Of a stretch of DNA of 64,000 nucleotides, positions 36,259-47,963 are shown in pieces; within the stretch, counting starts at the first letter, position 1; every line of letters starts with the position of its first letter. The notes beneath the pieces were generated by a model. It worked only from the letters and a program-made list of their open reading frames with translations, had not been told where the DNA came from and ran no database searches. The position numbers and the translations under genes are program-made. The DNA is from Sipunculus nudus (lineage: Eukaryota > Annelida > Sipuncula > Golfingiida > Sipunculidae): assembly GCA_026874595.1 (NCBI GenBank), contig CM049306.1, positions 22,183,019 to 22,247,018 on the forward strand, in the 5' to 3' direction.

Positions 36259-36435
36259 AATTTTGAGGGACACTGGTTCAGGCCAGACTCTCATGTTAGC
36301 AAACACTTTGCAATTTTTAATTAGGGCGTTTACTGGTGCACATGCACTTGTTTATGGTGTGTTTTCAGACAAGCACCCTTCAGTTCCGCTTCACAGTATC
36401 CATTTAAAGTTAGATTTGATTTCTGGGAAACATTG
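36245..36435 (+). pseudogene. Aspartic protease relic (PR)
   Basis: The translation contains ILRDTGSGQTLML (near 36260-36300; the DTG/DSG active site) followed by SVPLHSIHLKLDLISGK, typical of the retroelement protease in this lineage. The C-terminal half, including the usual LLGND-type strand, is missing. Part of the domain is repeated at 36437-36531 and then joins directly to the integrase. The protease would cut the Gag-Pol polyprotein; this copy cannot be functional. Confidence 0.65.
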
Positions 36436-36531
36436 TTTCAGGCCAGACTCTCATGTTAGCAAACACTTTGCCATTTTCTATTAGGTCGTTTACTGGTGCA
36501 CACGCACTTAATAATGGTGTGTTTTCATCAA
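36277..36531 (+). repeat. ~95-bp direct repeat, 160 bp apart, in the protease
   Basis: GGCCAGACTCTCATGTTAGC occurs at 36281 and 36441, and the following ~90 bp match with few changes. A duplication plus deletion has scrambled the PR-INT junction. Confidence 0.9.
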
Positions 36532-36549
36532 ACATCAAACATCAAATAG

Positions 36550-37605
36550 TAATGCCCAAAAGCTTTCGCAATGAAATTCTAAGCATGGCACATGAGGCTC
36601 CTTTGTCTGGCCATTTAGATATAAATAAAACTTATTAGAAAGTTAGTACACACTTCTATTGGCCTTACCTCAGGAAAGATGTTGTACAATATTGTAAATC
36701 ATGCCGTACATGCCAGATGGTAGGCAAGCCCAATCAGAATCCTCCTAAGGCCCCAATGAGGCCTATTCCTGCTTTCGACGATCCTTTTAGTAGGATTATT
36801 GTAGATTGTGTTGGACCACTGCCCAAAACAAAATCTGGACATGAATACTTGCTGACAATTATGTGGGCATCTACCAGGTTCCCTGAGGCAATACCATTGC
36901 AAAAAATTAATGCCATAAGTGTTGTCAAAGCTCTGACCAAGTTTTTTGCAACTTTTGGATTACCAAAATCCGTCCAGTCTGACCAAGAGTCTAATTTTAT
37001 GTCTGGCTTTTTCCAACAAGTTATGTTTGAGCTAGGTATAAAACAGTACAGCTCTTCGCCATACCATCCTGAAAGTCAGGGCGCCCTCGAGCGTTTTCAC
37101 AAGACATTGAAAAACATGATCAGGACTGTTGTGACACATAAAAAGACTGGGATGAAGGAATCCACCTATTGCTGTTTGCTGTCAGAGAATCCTTTCAAGA
37201 GTCCTTGGGTTTCAGTCCCTTTGAACTAGTTTTCGGACATGGACCGCGAATTGAACTTCCATTGAAACTGCTTAAAGAAAATCCTGATTCTCTTAGTTTA
37301 CTGCAGTATGTCTCAGACTTTCGCACTAAACTACACAATGCTTGTGAGATTGCAAAGTCAAATCTAAAATCTGCACAAAATAAAATGAAAACAAAGGATG
37401 ACAAGCACACTGAAAGTCGGACGTTTGAGCCTGGTGAAAAGGTACTTGCCTTATTTCCCATCCCTGGCAGACCTCAGCAAGCTAGGTATTTTGGTCCTTA
37501 CATTGTTGACAAGAAAGTCATTGATTTAAATTACATACTGTTGACACCAGATAGGCGTAAGAGGAAACAACTGTGCCATGTCAACATGTTGAAACCATAT
37601 TGTGA
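36550..37605 (+). pseudogene. Integrase with H2C2, D,D35E and GPY modules
   Basis: In order: a zinc-binding HHCC module (HEAPLSGH, then CKSCRTC at 36590-36720), interrupted by an in-frame TAG at 36636-36638. Next is the catalytic core with Asp in VDCVGP, Asp in QSDQESNF and Glu in GALERFH; the last two have 35 residues between them. Then comes a GPY-type C-terminal module (YFGPYIVDKK...NMLKPY, 37490-37600). A one-base frameshift lies near 37150. The enzyme would join the cDNA copy to host DNA. It lies upstream of the reverse transcriptase, which defines the Gmr1 arrangement. Confidence 0.9.
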
Positions 37606-37659
37606 CAGAATGGTACATCAGATGTTGTACATAATGTTACTGCTGTAAATTGTGTAAAC

Positions 37660-38700
37660 ACTGACCCAGTTAAAGTAGATACTGATTGTAAGTGTGATGT
37701 AGACATGCAGTGTGGTACAGTACCATTAAAAAACTCAGACGTGCTTAAAAACCTGGATGCCAAACTGTCACACCTTACCGCACAACAACAACAAGACCGT
37801 AAGGACCTGCTGCGGAATTTTGAGCATTTGTTTAGTGACATTCAAACACGAACTAACATATTGTCCCTCGACGTCGATTTTGGCGAGGCAAGCGCAGTCA
37901 AGCAGCATCCTTATAGACTGAATCCAGAAAAGTAAAAATATCTACAGAATGAAATTCAATATTGCTGAACGATGATTTTATTGAACCTGGTAACAGTAAC
38001 TGGAGTTCACTATGTATTCTAGTGCCAAAACCTGATGGAAGTTACCGTATGTGCACAGGTTATTGAAAACTGAACTCTGTCATCAAGACTGACACGTTCC
38101 CGATTCCGAGGATTAATGATTGTATTGATAGAGTCAGTAGCTCCAGATATGTCTCCAAGTTTGACTTGCTAAAAGGATTCTGGCAAGTTCCGCTGACAGA
38201 ACGAGCGAAAGAAGTGTCCGCTTTTGTGACGCCGTAAGGACTTTGCCAGAATAAATTTATGCCGTTTGGCATGAAGAACTCGCCAGCCACGTTCCAGCGC
38301 CTCATCCAATGGTTGTCTAGAACATTCAGGGCTGCAACGCATATATTGATGACCTTATCGTGTACAGCGAAACCTGGGAGAAACATCTGCAAATTCTTCG
38401 CGACCTCTACGAAAGACTCAGTGAAGCACGTCTGACTATCAACTTAGTCAAATCTGAGTTTTGTCATGCACAAGTAACATTTTTGGGTCATATTGTAGGG
38501 CAGGGTCAAGTAAAACCTGTTGATGCTAAAATAAGTGCTATTTCTGCATTTCCTAGAACAGAAAACAAAAAGCAGATAATGCGTTTTCTTGGTATGGTTG
38601 GATACTACAGGAAGTTTTGTCCAAATATTTCTGCTGTAGCTGAGCCTTTGACTCATTTTTTTAAAGAAGAAACAAAAGTTTGTATGGAATGTTCAGTGTG
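37660..38700 (+). pseudogene. Reverse transcriptase, broken
   Basis: After a linker (KLSHLTAQQQQDRKDLL, 37760-37810) the RT begins near 37880 (KQHPYRLNPEK). Then follow DFIEPGNSNWSS, LVPKPDGSYRMC, SKFDLLKGFWQVPL (first catalytic Asp), MPFGMKNSPATFQRL and the intact catalytic YIDDLIVYS at 38342-38368, followed by TFLGHIVGQGQVKP and MRFLGMVGYYRKFC. Stops at about 37934 and 38064 and shifts near 37950 and 38320 make it inactive. Role: copies element RNA into DNA, primed at the binding site after the 5' LTR. Confidence 0.9.
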
Positions 38701-39145
38701 AAAATGCATTTCAGAATTTGAAAGCAATTCTGCAATGTTCACCAGTCTTAGCAGCTCCAGAATTTTTTATACCTTTTAAGTTAGCTGTAGATGCGTGTTA
38801 TACTGCTGCTGGTGCTGTGTTGTTACAAGAAGGCAATGATGGCATAGATCATCCAATTTATTATTTCTCAAGAAAGTTTAATGCAAACAAGAAAAATACT
38901 CCACTGTTGAAAAAGAATGTTTAGCTTTGATTTTGGCGTTGCAACATTTTGAAGTTTATGTTACTTCATCAGTCAGGCCTATCATTGTCTTCAGTGATCA
39001 CAATCCCCTCACGTTCATGAACAAGTAGAAGTGTAAAAATCAAAGATTGTTGAGATGGAGTTTGTTCTTACAGAATTACGATTTTGAAATCAGACACATT
39101 TAAGGGAAAGACAATGTACTTGCCGATTGCTTATCGAGATGTTTA
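38701..39145 (+). pseudogene. RNase H, broken
   Basis: Translation shows FKLAVDACYTAAGAVL (first Asp), IYYFSRKFN, a shift near 38910, ALILALQHFEVYV, IVFSDHNPLTFM (Asp) and a C-terminal NVLADCLSR followed by the end of pol. At least two stops are present. Would degrade RNA in the RNA-DNA hybrid during cDNA synthesis. Confidence 0.85.
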
Positions 39146-39270
39146 TGAAATGTTGTAAACGAGATGTTTATGTAATGTTGTAAATAAGATGATATTTGAG
39201 ATGTTGTAAAAATTTACTGAATGTGATCGCAAAAAGAATTTTTTTGAGAAAACTTTCTTTTTTCTTACAT

Positions 39271-39279
39271 GAGGGGGAG
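39271..39279 (+). other. Polypurine tract
   Basis: GAGGGGGAG directly before the TG of the 3' LTR; primes plus-strand DNA synthesis in this element class. Confidence 0.8.
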
Positions 39280-40161
39280 TGTTATAGATGTCTCTTTTAT
39301 TGTATGCAGCAGTGTGTTTGTTCAGCGCTAGCGTTGTCTATTGCTATGACGGCATAGCACGGCCCACGCGTGGGGTCTCACGTGTAAATTACGGCCATGC
39401 TAGCCTGGGGCTTTCTCGCATGGCAGAGCCGGGTCGGCCCATGTGTGAACTCTAACATGAACAAACACAGCGTTCTTGTTCTAGATGTTTCCTGTAACGC
39501 GTGTGTACAGTGTATTATATTAGACTCTTTGGATTGTTCGGGAAGTCGAAAGTTCTCGGCAGTGGGTGAGAAGTTAAAAATAGGGGGCCGTGTTTTACAG
39601 CCGAGAGAGAGGTGAGAGGATATTCCAACTGACGCAGAAGCGCGTACGCAGTTTGTGGGACCTATTCCGATAAGTGCGGCAATTATAGATTTTCTTCTGG
39701 TTTTGTGACGGATCTTATATAGTCTTCAGTTTGCTTTCGGGATTATGACAGAAACTTCATTTTGGGATTACGGCGGATTGATTTTGTGAATGAACTGGAC
39801 TGTTATTCTCTGAGAAATTTTATGTGAACCGTTCATCTAAATTATAGGCTTTAAGGACATTTTGTCACTGTGACAGTGTTGGTATCCAGGTACTGTACAC
39901 TTTATTTATTATACTGTGAAATTGTATTGATTTGCTGTTATACTGCTGTTATACTGTGTAATTGTATTGATTTAGTGTATTGTAATGTTAGGGTTGTTTT
40001 AACAAATAAATTGTAGTTATTTGTTAACAAAAAAACTACTGACTTTTTTATACATTCCCCTAGACATTTCACCCTGCCCAGTGTTACAGAATCTGATTTT
40101 TTTTCTCCATGACAAAGTTCATGTTCGTCCCGCATACGTGATCTGTTGATATTAGGTTCCG

Positions 40162-40166
<5 letters not shown>
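39280..40166 (+). repeat. 3' LTR of the Gmr1-type element
   Basis: Starts TGTTATAGATG and ends TTCCGTAACT. Aligns with the 5' LTR but is about 95 bp longer and strongly diverged in its first ~120 bp. The TATA box and first AATAAA are mutated here; a second AATAAA near 40006 remains. Confidence 0.85.
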
Positions 40167-40224
<58 letters not shown>

Positions 40225-40320
40225 TATATATATATATTTATATATATATGTACATTTTAATATATAAAACTGTCTATATATATATGTACATTTTTATATA
40301 TAAAACTGTCCAACATTGGG
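40167..40320. repeat. AT array and ~45-bp tandem duplication
   Basis: AT dinucleotides continue the array interrupted by the gypsy insertion. They are followed by two copies of a ~45-bp unit ending TATATAAAACTGTC (near 40275 and 40310). Confidence 0.85.
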
Positions 40321-40325
40321 GAATA

Positions 40326-41904
40326 AGAAAACAAAGCATTGAATAAAAAACGTCAGCTTCAAAAAATTTCATTTAATTTCAAGTCGCTCTCCGAACGCAA
40401 ATATGTAAAACCTTGGAAACAGAAAAAAAATGCTGAATACCTAAAAGCAGAGCTTGATTTTGTGTCTGCATGTGAGAGTCATGTATAAGGTATGATAGCA
40501 TTCCCGGCACACTTACCTGTGACAGAATGTTGAGTCCCACCCTTTTTCTACGATCTTGTATCCATCCCTGGTTATTACTCGAAAGGTCGAACCTCTTTAG
40601 GAGTTGTTTTAAAAAGAAGTCTCCCTTTATCGCAATATGTAAAGGCCATACATTCTGCATACAAATGATTCCCTACAAGGAAAAAAACATGCACTCGTCG
40701 ACACGAGACCGTTACTTGGAGTAAAAGTATTTTTATTACCTATAGCAATGCTCCTGTGTCCAAGATGTATTTTTCGACTCTTCAGTTGTAAGATTTAATA
40801 TTCCAGTAACATAGTTTCTAGAGATAAAACAGAAATTGATGTGGACGGTTTCCGTGGCTGGGGAGATAATAAAAACTTGATCCCTGGATGCGTCCTGTGT
40901 GGCAGCATCGGTAACACTTATTCCGTCATTTAGATGCCTTCATCCTTAAGGTAGCATGATTGGCAAAAACCCTATATCTAAAAGCAAACCAAAAGTTGTT
41001 TTAAATCCATTATAGAATATTAAAGTATACATGTTAAATGTGTTTCATTTTCCTTTTTTTTTATGGTATACACATTTTTCTTAAATGTTTAACTAATTTC
41101 AGTATTTTAAGCACCAAGTAGCAGCAAGCAACTTTTTGGAAGGTTAATTTTAAACGACAAAACTAAATAGTGTTTTTTATGTTTGTTTTCTATCATGTCT
41201 CTATCTAGCTTAAAACTGAAATTTCAAATTTTGATTTTAAATAATATTTACAGTCCAAGTTCTTTTGTAAAGGCGGGTTTTGTCTAACTTCTGGCAGTCT
41301 ACATATATCATAAAACCAGATACACTTACAATACTGTCATCTTTAGTTCCGTTTCTAGAATCCCCTTCACACAATAACAAAGTATGTTGTTAAATGCACG
41401 GTAGGTATGTCTTGCACTTGTAGCTCTAGTTGCTCCATATCTTTTGTTTGCATATGATTAATAAAAAAAAATCTATATTCTATGAAGGAATAACTATATG
41501 TTTAAAACACCTCAGTTATTTTTATAAATAACGTCTATAAAATGAATCTTTCAAAACCTTTAAAGATAAAAAGTTGAGGGATCCACCTCTGTCAATTACC
41601 ATAGCAGAAAGTAGTTCTGAAATTAGTGCTCCAGTACTCGTGTTTGAGCAATTCAAACTGGGTAGTTGAGTACTGGGTTCTTACTCTAATGCTTATTTAG
41701 TCCGCTTTTTCCCATACGCTTAAGCCGTTTATTGTTTTTTTTAATTATGCTTGTTAATCTTAGCTGATTTGATTAGAATAATTAAGGTGGTCTGGCACAG
41801 TATGTACATAAATTCATGGTAACGTAACTCTTCTCTCCACCACAAATGCAAAATATCTTCTTGAACACGAGCAGCACATGGGTAATTTATATTAAATATG
41901 TTGA

Positions 41905-41906
<2 letters not shown>
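40326..41906. other. No recognisable gene
   Basis: AT-rich, no motif or partner repeat found. Confidence 0.45.

Positions 41907-41980
<74 letters not shown>
41907..41980. repeat. (CT)n followed by (AT)n microsatellite
   Basis: About 33 bp of CT dinucleotides directly followed by about 35 bp of AT dinucleotides. Confidence 0.95.
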
Positions 41981-41981
<1 letters not shown>

Positions 41982-43150
41982 TTTTTTTTTTTCATTTTAA
42001 ATGTCAATTTAATCTACCCCTGTATATGTAATGAATGCTCGGGTCTGAGTCGGTTTACCTGCAGAGTGCTCGAGCATCCTATCACATTTATTCGGTAATA
42101 TAAATACATGTAGTTTAAGTCTTGAATCTCGTGATAACCAGCGAGTCGATATTTCAGATAAGATGAAGCACAAAATGGTTACATATGAACGAACTCTGAA
42201 GAATTGACCTAAATAGTGAATTGCATATATAAAATCATCAGTCACGTGGTAAGGTTCCTAAAAAAGAACTCTATCCGTGTTACAAATACAACAGAGAAGA
42301 AACGACACGCATAACGTGATTGTCAGGATGGCTGATATTTAGCTTGACTAAGTCTGTCTGAGAGCGACACTGTACACTCACAGACCGGGACGACACGGCT
42401 CTCAAGGAGAACCCAGACAAATCTTGGGTAACTGCGAGGCCCTTTAAACAAAGGATCAAATCATGAAGGCTTAATTCAAGATAAAAGTGGCAAAGGGAGA
42501 GTGAAAGGAGACTTTGAGAATGCGAATTTGACACAAGCAAGACCGGCAAAGTTCCAGTCGGCTACAGCCTGAAGAAAAGTGTGATCATTTTAGGACAGGA
42601 TTCTTAACCAAAAACACCCGGCATAGACCACAACAGTCTGTCAATTAAAACACAATGTCCTGAAAGTCCAGCGAAGCCAAACGCAGTGTTCGCAAGAGGC
42701 TTCCACGTCAATTAATCCTGTGGCAAACAGAAATTATAAGCTGCACATGCTGGATTCCTCTCTTCAAAAGGTATTACGTTTTTGTCGGTGTTTGATGGTA
42801 GCTTTGTTTATCAGTAAATCTCGCAAAAATAAAACCATTATAAATAAGAGCCCATCATTGAAGGCAAGGAAAAAATATTAATTTTATAAATAATAATAGA
42901 TTCTGTATGTGAAAAAGTATATAACCAATGAAATATCAAAATATTTGCTATACATGAACAATAATTTCCACGTGGCCAATGTTCCCTTGGGTCCCCGTGC
43001 CATTGTAAAGATTTTGTTTACATATAACTTAATATAATGAATTCATTTTGTACACTGTGTAGGTCCTTTGTATGAGAATCCTCTCGAAACATTAAAAAGA
43101 TAAAACTTGCGATATTTTGACCCAACGAATATAAAGCCAACGACAATATC
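41981..43150. other. No recognisable gene
   Basis: More balanced base composition at 42050-42550, but no protein family or repeat partner recognised. Confidence 0.4.
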
Positions 43151-43159
43151 TTAATTATT

Positions 43160-43435
43160 TGATACTAGCAATTACCCGTGCTACGCACGGCCTGGGGCGA
43201 GCAGTTAGTTTTGGATATCAAATAATCTGTCATAGTTCATTGTCTTGGTTTTACAATGTTATCGTCATAATACATCTTTGAGGACGACATTTGGTGTACG
43301 TGTTCTGTCTTTGAGGTGTCCGAGTCTTGGCAACTTGACGAATACGTTAGGGTACGAATGGTGGATTGTCTTCGGACAAACCCGGAGCATATTGATGTCG
43401 AAAATCTCGGCAATCCGTACGGTTATCTATATATT
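43160..43435 (+). repeat. Dispersed repeat with CCGTGCTACGCACGG hairpin
   Basis: A short perfect hairpin at 43176-43190 (CCGTGC, TAC loop, GCACGG) opens the repeat. Its downstream part (43355-43430: CTTCGGACAAACCCG, GATGTCGAAAATC, CCGTACGGT) recurs at 44456-44525. Confidence 0.55.
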
Positions 43436-44255
43436 GATATATAAATCCAATATATGTATGCTGTTATGCATAAAAATCGAATTGAAGCCAAGAAATTGGG
43501 AGGAGAATTTTTCGGAGATGTTTATATGAAAAGTGAAATCATTTTTATATGAATATGTATTGTGTTGAACATGGCTGTTTAAAGTTGCCCTCCGAGCCCT
43601 TTAATCTGCAAGTAAAGAAACCTGTTATCTTGCAAGGACTTACAGTGGCTCAAAGACGTGTTCTCGATAATTGCAGGTTCTTTTCAGGTTTCTTTTTTTT
43701 TATTTATTAGCATCTATGTATTACTTTCAAATTCATTAGCCGAGGAATTTTATAAACAGCCGCAGAATAGAGCGCCATAATGGCCCTGTTTAGAGTCGAC
43801 TCTGATCAATCTCAAACCTTCCCTGCTGATGCCGGCATTCTAACTCACAATGTCTGCTCTGTTATGTCTTGTATGCTGTCGACACCACGGACCACAGTAA
43901 AATGCAAAGGTTAGCATAAGAATTTAACATTCCAGATATCTTAACCCGAGCATTATATTTAAGAGATAATAGTTTACAAATTATAAAAGTGGATGCAACT
44001 TATCGCCATTAACATTGCATGTTGAAACAACTGGAATTTTATTTCATAAGTTTGAAGAAATATAAATATGAAATATTGATCCCATCTACAGTTTGACTAC
44101 ATAATGCAGTTTCTGAGGAACAGAAAATTCCCCGTAATGTCCTCCTTAATTGGTGTGTTAAAAAATTCCCCAATAAAAATGGTTCATAATTGAAATTTAT
44201 AAATAAATATATATAAATATATATATATATTCATATACAGAAATACATGATATAG

Positions 44256-44260
<5 letters not shown>

Positions 44261-44299
<39 letters not shown>
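44261..44299. repeat. (AT)n microsatellite
   Basis: About 39 bp of AT dinucleotides. Confidence 0.95.
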
Positions 44300-44301
<2 letters not shown>

Positions 44302-44455
44302 AATCTATATGTACAGATATAAAATTTGAGTTTTCACAATAAACATAAAACGCCAACGAAATATTAGCGCCCCCCCCCCCCGATATTCTTGATCCGCAAC
44401 TGATAACAATATATTATTAATTATGTACGTTATACGCAAATATTGCAAATAAAAA

Positions 44456-44525
44456 TTGGTGGAATCTTTTCGGACAAAATCGTAGCATATGTATGTCGAA
44501 AATCAATGCAATCTGTACGGTGGTA
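44456..44525 (+). repeat. Second copy of the 43355 repeat block
   Basis: TTTTCGGACAAAATCG, TATGTCGAAAATC and CTGTACGGTGGTATC align with 43365-43430 in the same orientation. Confidence 0.6.
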
Positions 44526-44529
44526 TCAG

Positions 44530-45920
44530 AGGAGATCCGGGAAATTACAAAAATGGTCTAACGCTATTAAAATATAGTTTCTACGGTTCAACAGAGATAT
44601 GTCTCAATAACTTGTAAACTCGGCCAACTTCCCCTAGGTAAGTGTGACAGATTAGACTGAGAAAATGTGTGACCGGAGTAAGCACATGACTGTGTGCGCC
44701 AGGATTTTTCCTTAAATCACTTGTTTAAAATTTGAATTTACCACAAGATCTGTTGTCTATAGTCCGTCTAGTAACCGTGTCCGCATGTTTTTTTCCGGGA
44801 AAATTATTCAGACAAGTGAAGCAGTGTAAACCTTTCTTTCCAAAGGTTGCAGAAGCTATTCCTGCTAGCGTTAAAAAATGAAGCCTCACCTTGTTTTGAT
44901 TCTGTATGAGACAAATAATCCGAAATCTGACAAAAAAGTTTATACCGTTTACGACTATTTTATCGCTAGAGAACTGATAATAAACAAGCTAAGCAAACTG
45001 ACGACGTCAGTCTATTGTCCTATCCCCCACAGCCGAAATGCTCCGCCCTTTTTACCTAATAGTTATAATGAGCCCCCAAACACTCCCACACAGGTCTTCA
45101 ATGACCATGGTAGTAAGAGCTGTTTACAACAAAATAATGACGCCAAAAAGGTCGATGACGTATGACGTCGCATTGACTGACGTCATTTACTGATATCGCT
45201 GTTCTCCATTGTTGAATATATCGCAGTCATTGTGAACTGTCTTTAAATATTTTGGATCATTTGTCTCATACGGATAACGTGCCAGGTAAGACATTATTAT
45301 TCACTCGGTAGTCGGAGGAATTGCTCCTGTTACCTATGGTCTAGAACTTGTTATACTATCTCCTTTGCATTAAAAATAATATCCCGGAAAACATCCAGAC
45401 ATGGTTACTGGTACACACTACACGTGTTCTGTTTGGGAGAGCTCTGTCAAATTATGCAAATTTTGTTTTTGTCAGAAGATTGACGCTTTACAATGACAAC
45501 GGTCACCTTATTGGTTGCTCTTTAGTCCAAAGCTTATGATTATTCATTAAATGAATTTGCGATTAAGGTCACATAGAGTTCATGGATAGGTCAATTGAAG
45601 GTGATGCGCGAACGACCATTGTGACGTCCTTTTGACGTCACTGTTGTCTAACTAACACCACACGCAGCCATTTACATTTAGAAAGGCTGGGAAGAGGCCA
45701 TCCACGGACCATACTAAAATGATTCATATGAACAACATAAAGTTTAATTCAATTTCAATGACACTATACAGAATGACACAAGCAATAATTTAAGAAATTA
45801 AGACGGGCTTTCATACTCACTAAAATCATCTGCAAAACGCGGGATATCTCAAGAGCGATTTCTTATTTTGTGTAGGATTAAATGCATACACAAAATTTAG
45901 TTATGCTCATACAGAAACCA
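44530..45920. other. No established gene; CRE-like sites
   Basis: A 95-codon frame from 44878 has no recognised homology. TGACGTCAT near 45179 and TTGACGTCAC near 45633 match CRE-type activator sites, but no transcript model supports a promoter. Confidence 0.4.
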
Positions 45921-45929
45921 CCTCATACA

Positions 45930-45972
45930 GAAACCACCTCCCTCAGACTGAATTAAGGAGGGAGGTGGTTTC
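45930..45972. repeat. Perfect 15-bp-stem hairpin
   Basis: GAAACCACCTCCCTC (45930-45944), 13-nt loop, GAGGGAGGTGGTTTC (45958-45972). A direct copy of the left arm (CATACAGAAACCACCTC) lies just upstream near 45908. Confidence 0.9.
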
Positions 45973-46194
45973 TCATTTTACGTATACTCAAGTATTCTTA
46001 GTCTCGGGGCAGGACTTAAGTACTCGAGTTGGCATTCGCGATATTTAAGCAGTTATTCAAGTAGTTTTTTATTATGAATGTAAACTTAACTAGAAATGTG
46101 AATCCCAATGGTTACAAGCCTCTGCTATTTGAGCACACGTTTAAAAACGCTCTTCGAATATACTGCTGCTCGCTCGAGCGTGACCTGAACATAA

Positions 46195-46495
46195 AGCTCG
46201 GCCACACTTGTAAGGCGGGCCTTCTGTGCATTCACTTATTTTATGGTCCATATTCCCAAGTTCATTCGTGCATAAGTGCCCGTACATTCGTGAATATGCA
46301 TCTAGAAATTCCAGAATGCGGAGAAGATGCTGGATCAACACCAAAATCTAAGTAATTCCTCCTTGGCTCGTTTGCGAAATGCCTTGAAAATTTCATGAAT
46401 TTCCGTTCATGATTGTGTTAGTTATGTTGTGAATAATCACACACAAAAACACACACATGAACATGAATGAACGCAGAACCTCCTGGCGTTGGCAA
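46195..46495 (+). repeat. Unnamed dispersed repeat, copy C
   Basis: Aligns with copies A, B and D: CTTCTGTGCATTCAC, CATATTCCCAAGTTCATTCG, GCATAAGTG, GAAATGCCTTGAAAATTTCA, GTTATGTTGTGAATAA, an ACACAC tract and AACGCAGAACCTCCTGGC. Confidence 0.7.
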
Positions 46496-46499
46496 ATAG

Positions 46500-47640
46500 T
46501 TTGTTACTAAAAATACTAATGAACTACCAGATTTAGCGTAAATTCATTATATTTAAATACCATACATGCGAGCGACACATGGTTAATATCAGTATAAGGC
46601 ATTACAATTATCATTTGGATATTCTTTTACACTTTTAAATGTTCATTGTTGGAGAAAAGTCATTATAATCAGTACTCGAGCGCGAGTTCAATAGTTCTGT
46701 ATAAGTTATATATCTTGTCATGTATTATCACGTGCGGGGATTTTCTTTAATAGACAATAGCGATAGCAAACCCCAGTCCCGCATGATTAAAAAGCAATAT
46801 TCGACAAATTATCTAATTAGAACGACAAATTCATGCCTCCGGTTACATGACTAGAAATAATGATTTTGTTTAGTTTTTTTTTATATTTTTACATTTGAGT
46901 TACATTTCGGGTGATAGGTACCATTTTTACAGCAGGTGCTCTAGATAAGTGGGTATGCGTTAGAGGAGCAAATTAGAGATACATCTGTGGTGACTTTGAG
47001 TTATTGACAGGATCACTAATACTGCTAAATTACCGGCTCCGCGTGGAAACATGAAGGGCGATTCGGAATCTTGCATTTAATTTCGTTACATTTCCAGCAC
47101 TTCCATCAGCTCCGCCCACGGCCCAAGGTAATTACTATATATGCAAGTGCAGTACTCTTTTATAGACGACCTCTGTGCTTTGTGTCCGGGAGTGGGCTCC
47201 TCATTTTACGTGTCGCCTTGGACCGATGAAATCGAACCACTCCTCCGCCACACTATCCTGTTTGCTAATTTACATAGATAGCCGTAAAAGCCAGAGTACC
47301 GCGTGGTGGAACCACATTAACAGCCAATGCGGGCCTCACTCATTATAATAAGAGGTGTACAACAATCAACTTTTTTTCCCCGGAAAATTTCCAAATTACT
47401 AAAGGCCACTGCCTGGGAGCTGAACGTTCGATCTTTATGGTTAACTTTCTCCGCTTAAAAACGTAGCAGTAATGGGAACGATTTCGTTCCTGTGGAGTCC
47501 TGAGATTATTAGTGAGAGACCTTTCTGATAAACGTTCACATCTCCATTTGTAACTAAGAAAGAGTCTTGCCATTAAAATGACTTCGTTTGCTTCTTTAAA
47601 AATAGTACTAATTGTATTACTTTTAAATTGATTGGTCCAA
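46500..47640. other. No recognisable gene
   Basis: No coding signal. Slightly higher GC at 47040-47340 without recognisable content. Confidence 0.4.
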
Positions 47641-47659
47641 CCTACACACATACAGATTC

Positions 47660-47740
47660 CCTCACAGGGAACAGACAGAGAGAAAGAGAGACAGACAGTC
47701 AGACAGACAGAGACAGAGAGAGTGAACACACAGACAGATA
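47660..47740. repeat. (GACA)n/(GA)n degenerate microsatellite
   Basis: Interrupted GACA and GAGA units over about 80 bp. Confidence 0.85.
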
Positions 47741-47820
47741 GGGGGTTGCGAGTCCAAACTGTGTTTTATTCCTACACCACGTGGCTCTTTTGACTCTTTC
47801 TGTGAGGGTACGACAAAGAC

Positions 47821-47897
47821 CAGGGGCGGATCCAGGATTTTTCAACAGGGGGGCTTGAATCAGAAACTGGTTTTTATTTGATACAGATAAAGTGCAA

Positions 47898-47963
<66 letters not shown>

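Larger units (their letters stand above)
33463..40166 (+). mobile_element. Gmr1-type Ty3/gypsy LTR retrotransposon, decayed
   Basis: Full-length element with two LTRs, a primer-binding region, gag, protease, integrase, reverse transcriptase, RNase H and a purine tract before the 3' LTR. The integrase (36550-37605) precedes the reverse transcriptase (37860-38700), the reverse of ordinary Ty3/gypsy and the same as the Gmr1 lineage. The capsid part of gag resembles the SCAN domain, also a Gmr1 trait. Stops, frameshifts and internal duplications in every gene, and LTRs of unequal length (792 and 887 bp) with many differences, show an old, inactive copy. Flanks are AT repeats, so the target duplication (ATAT on both sides) is uninformative. 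Confidence 0.9.
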
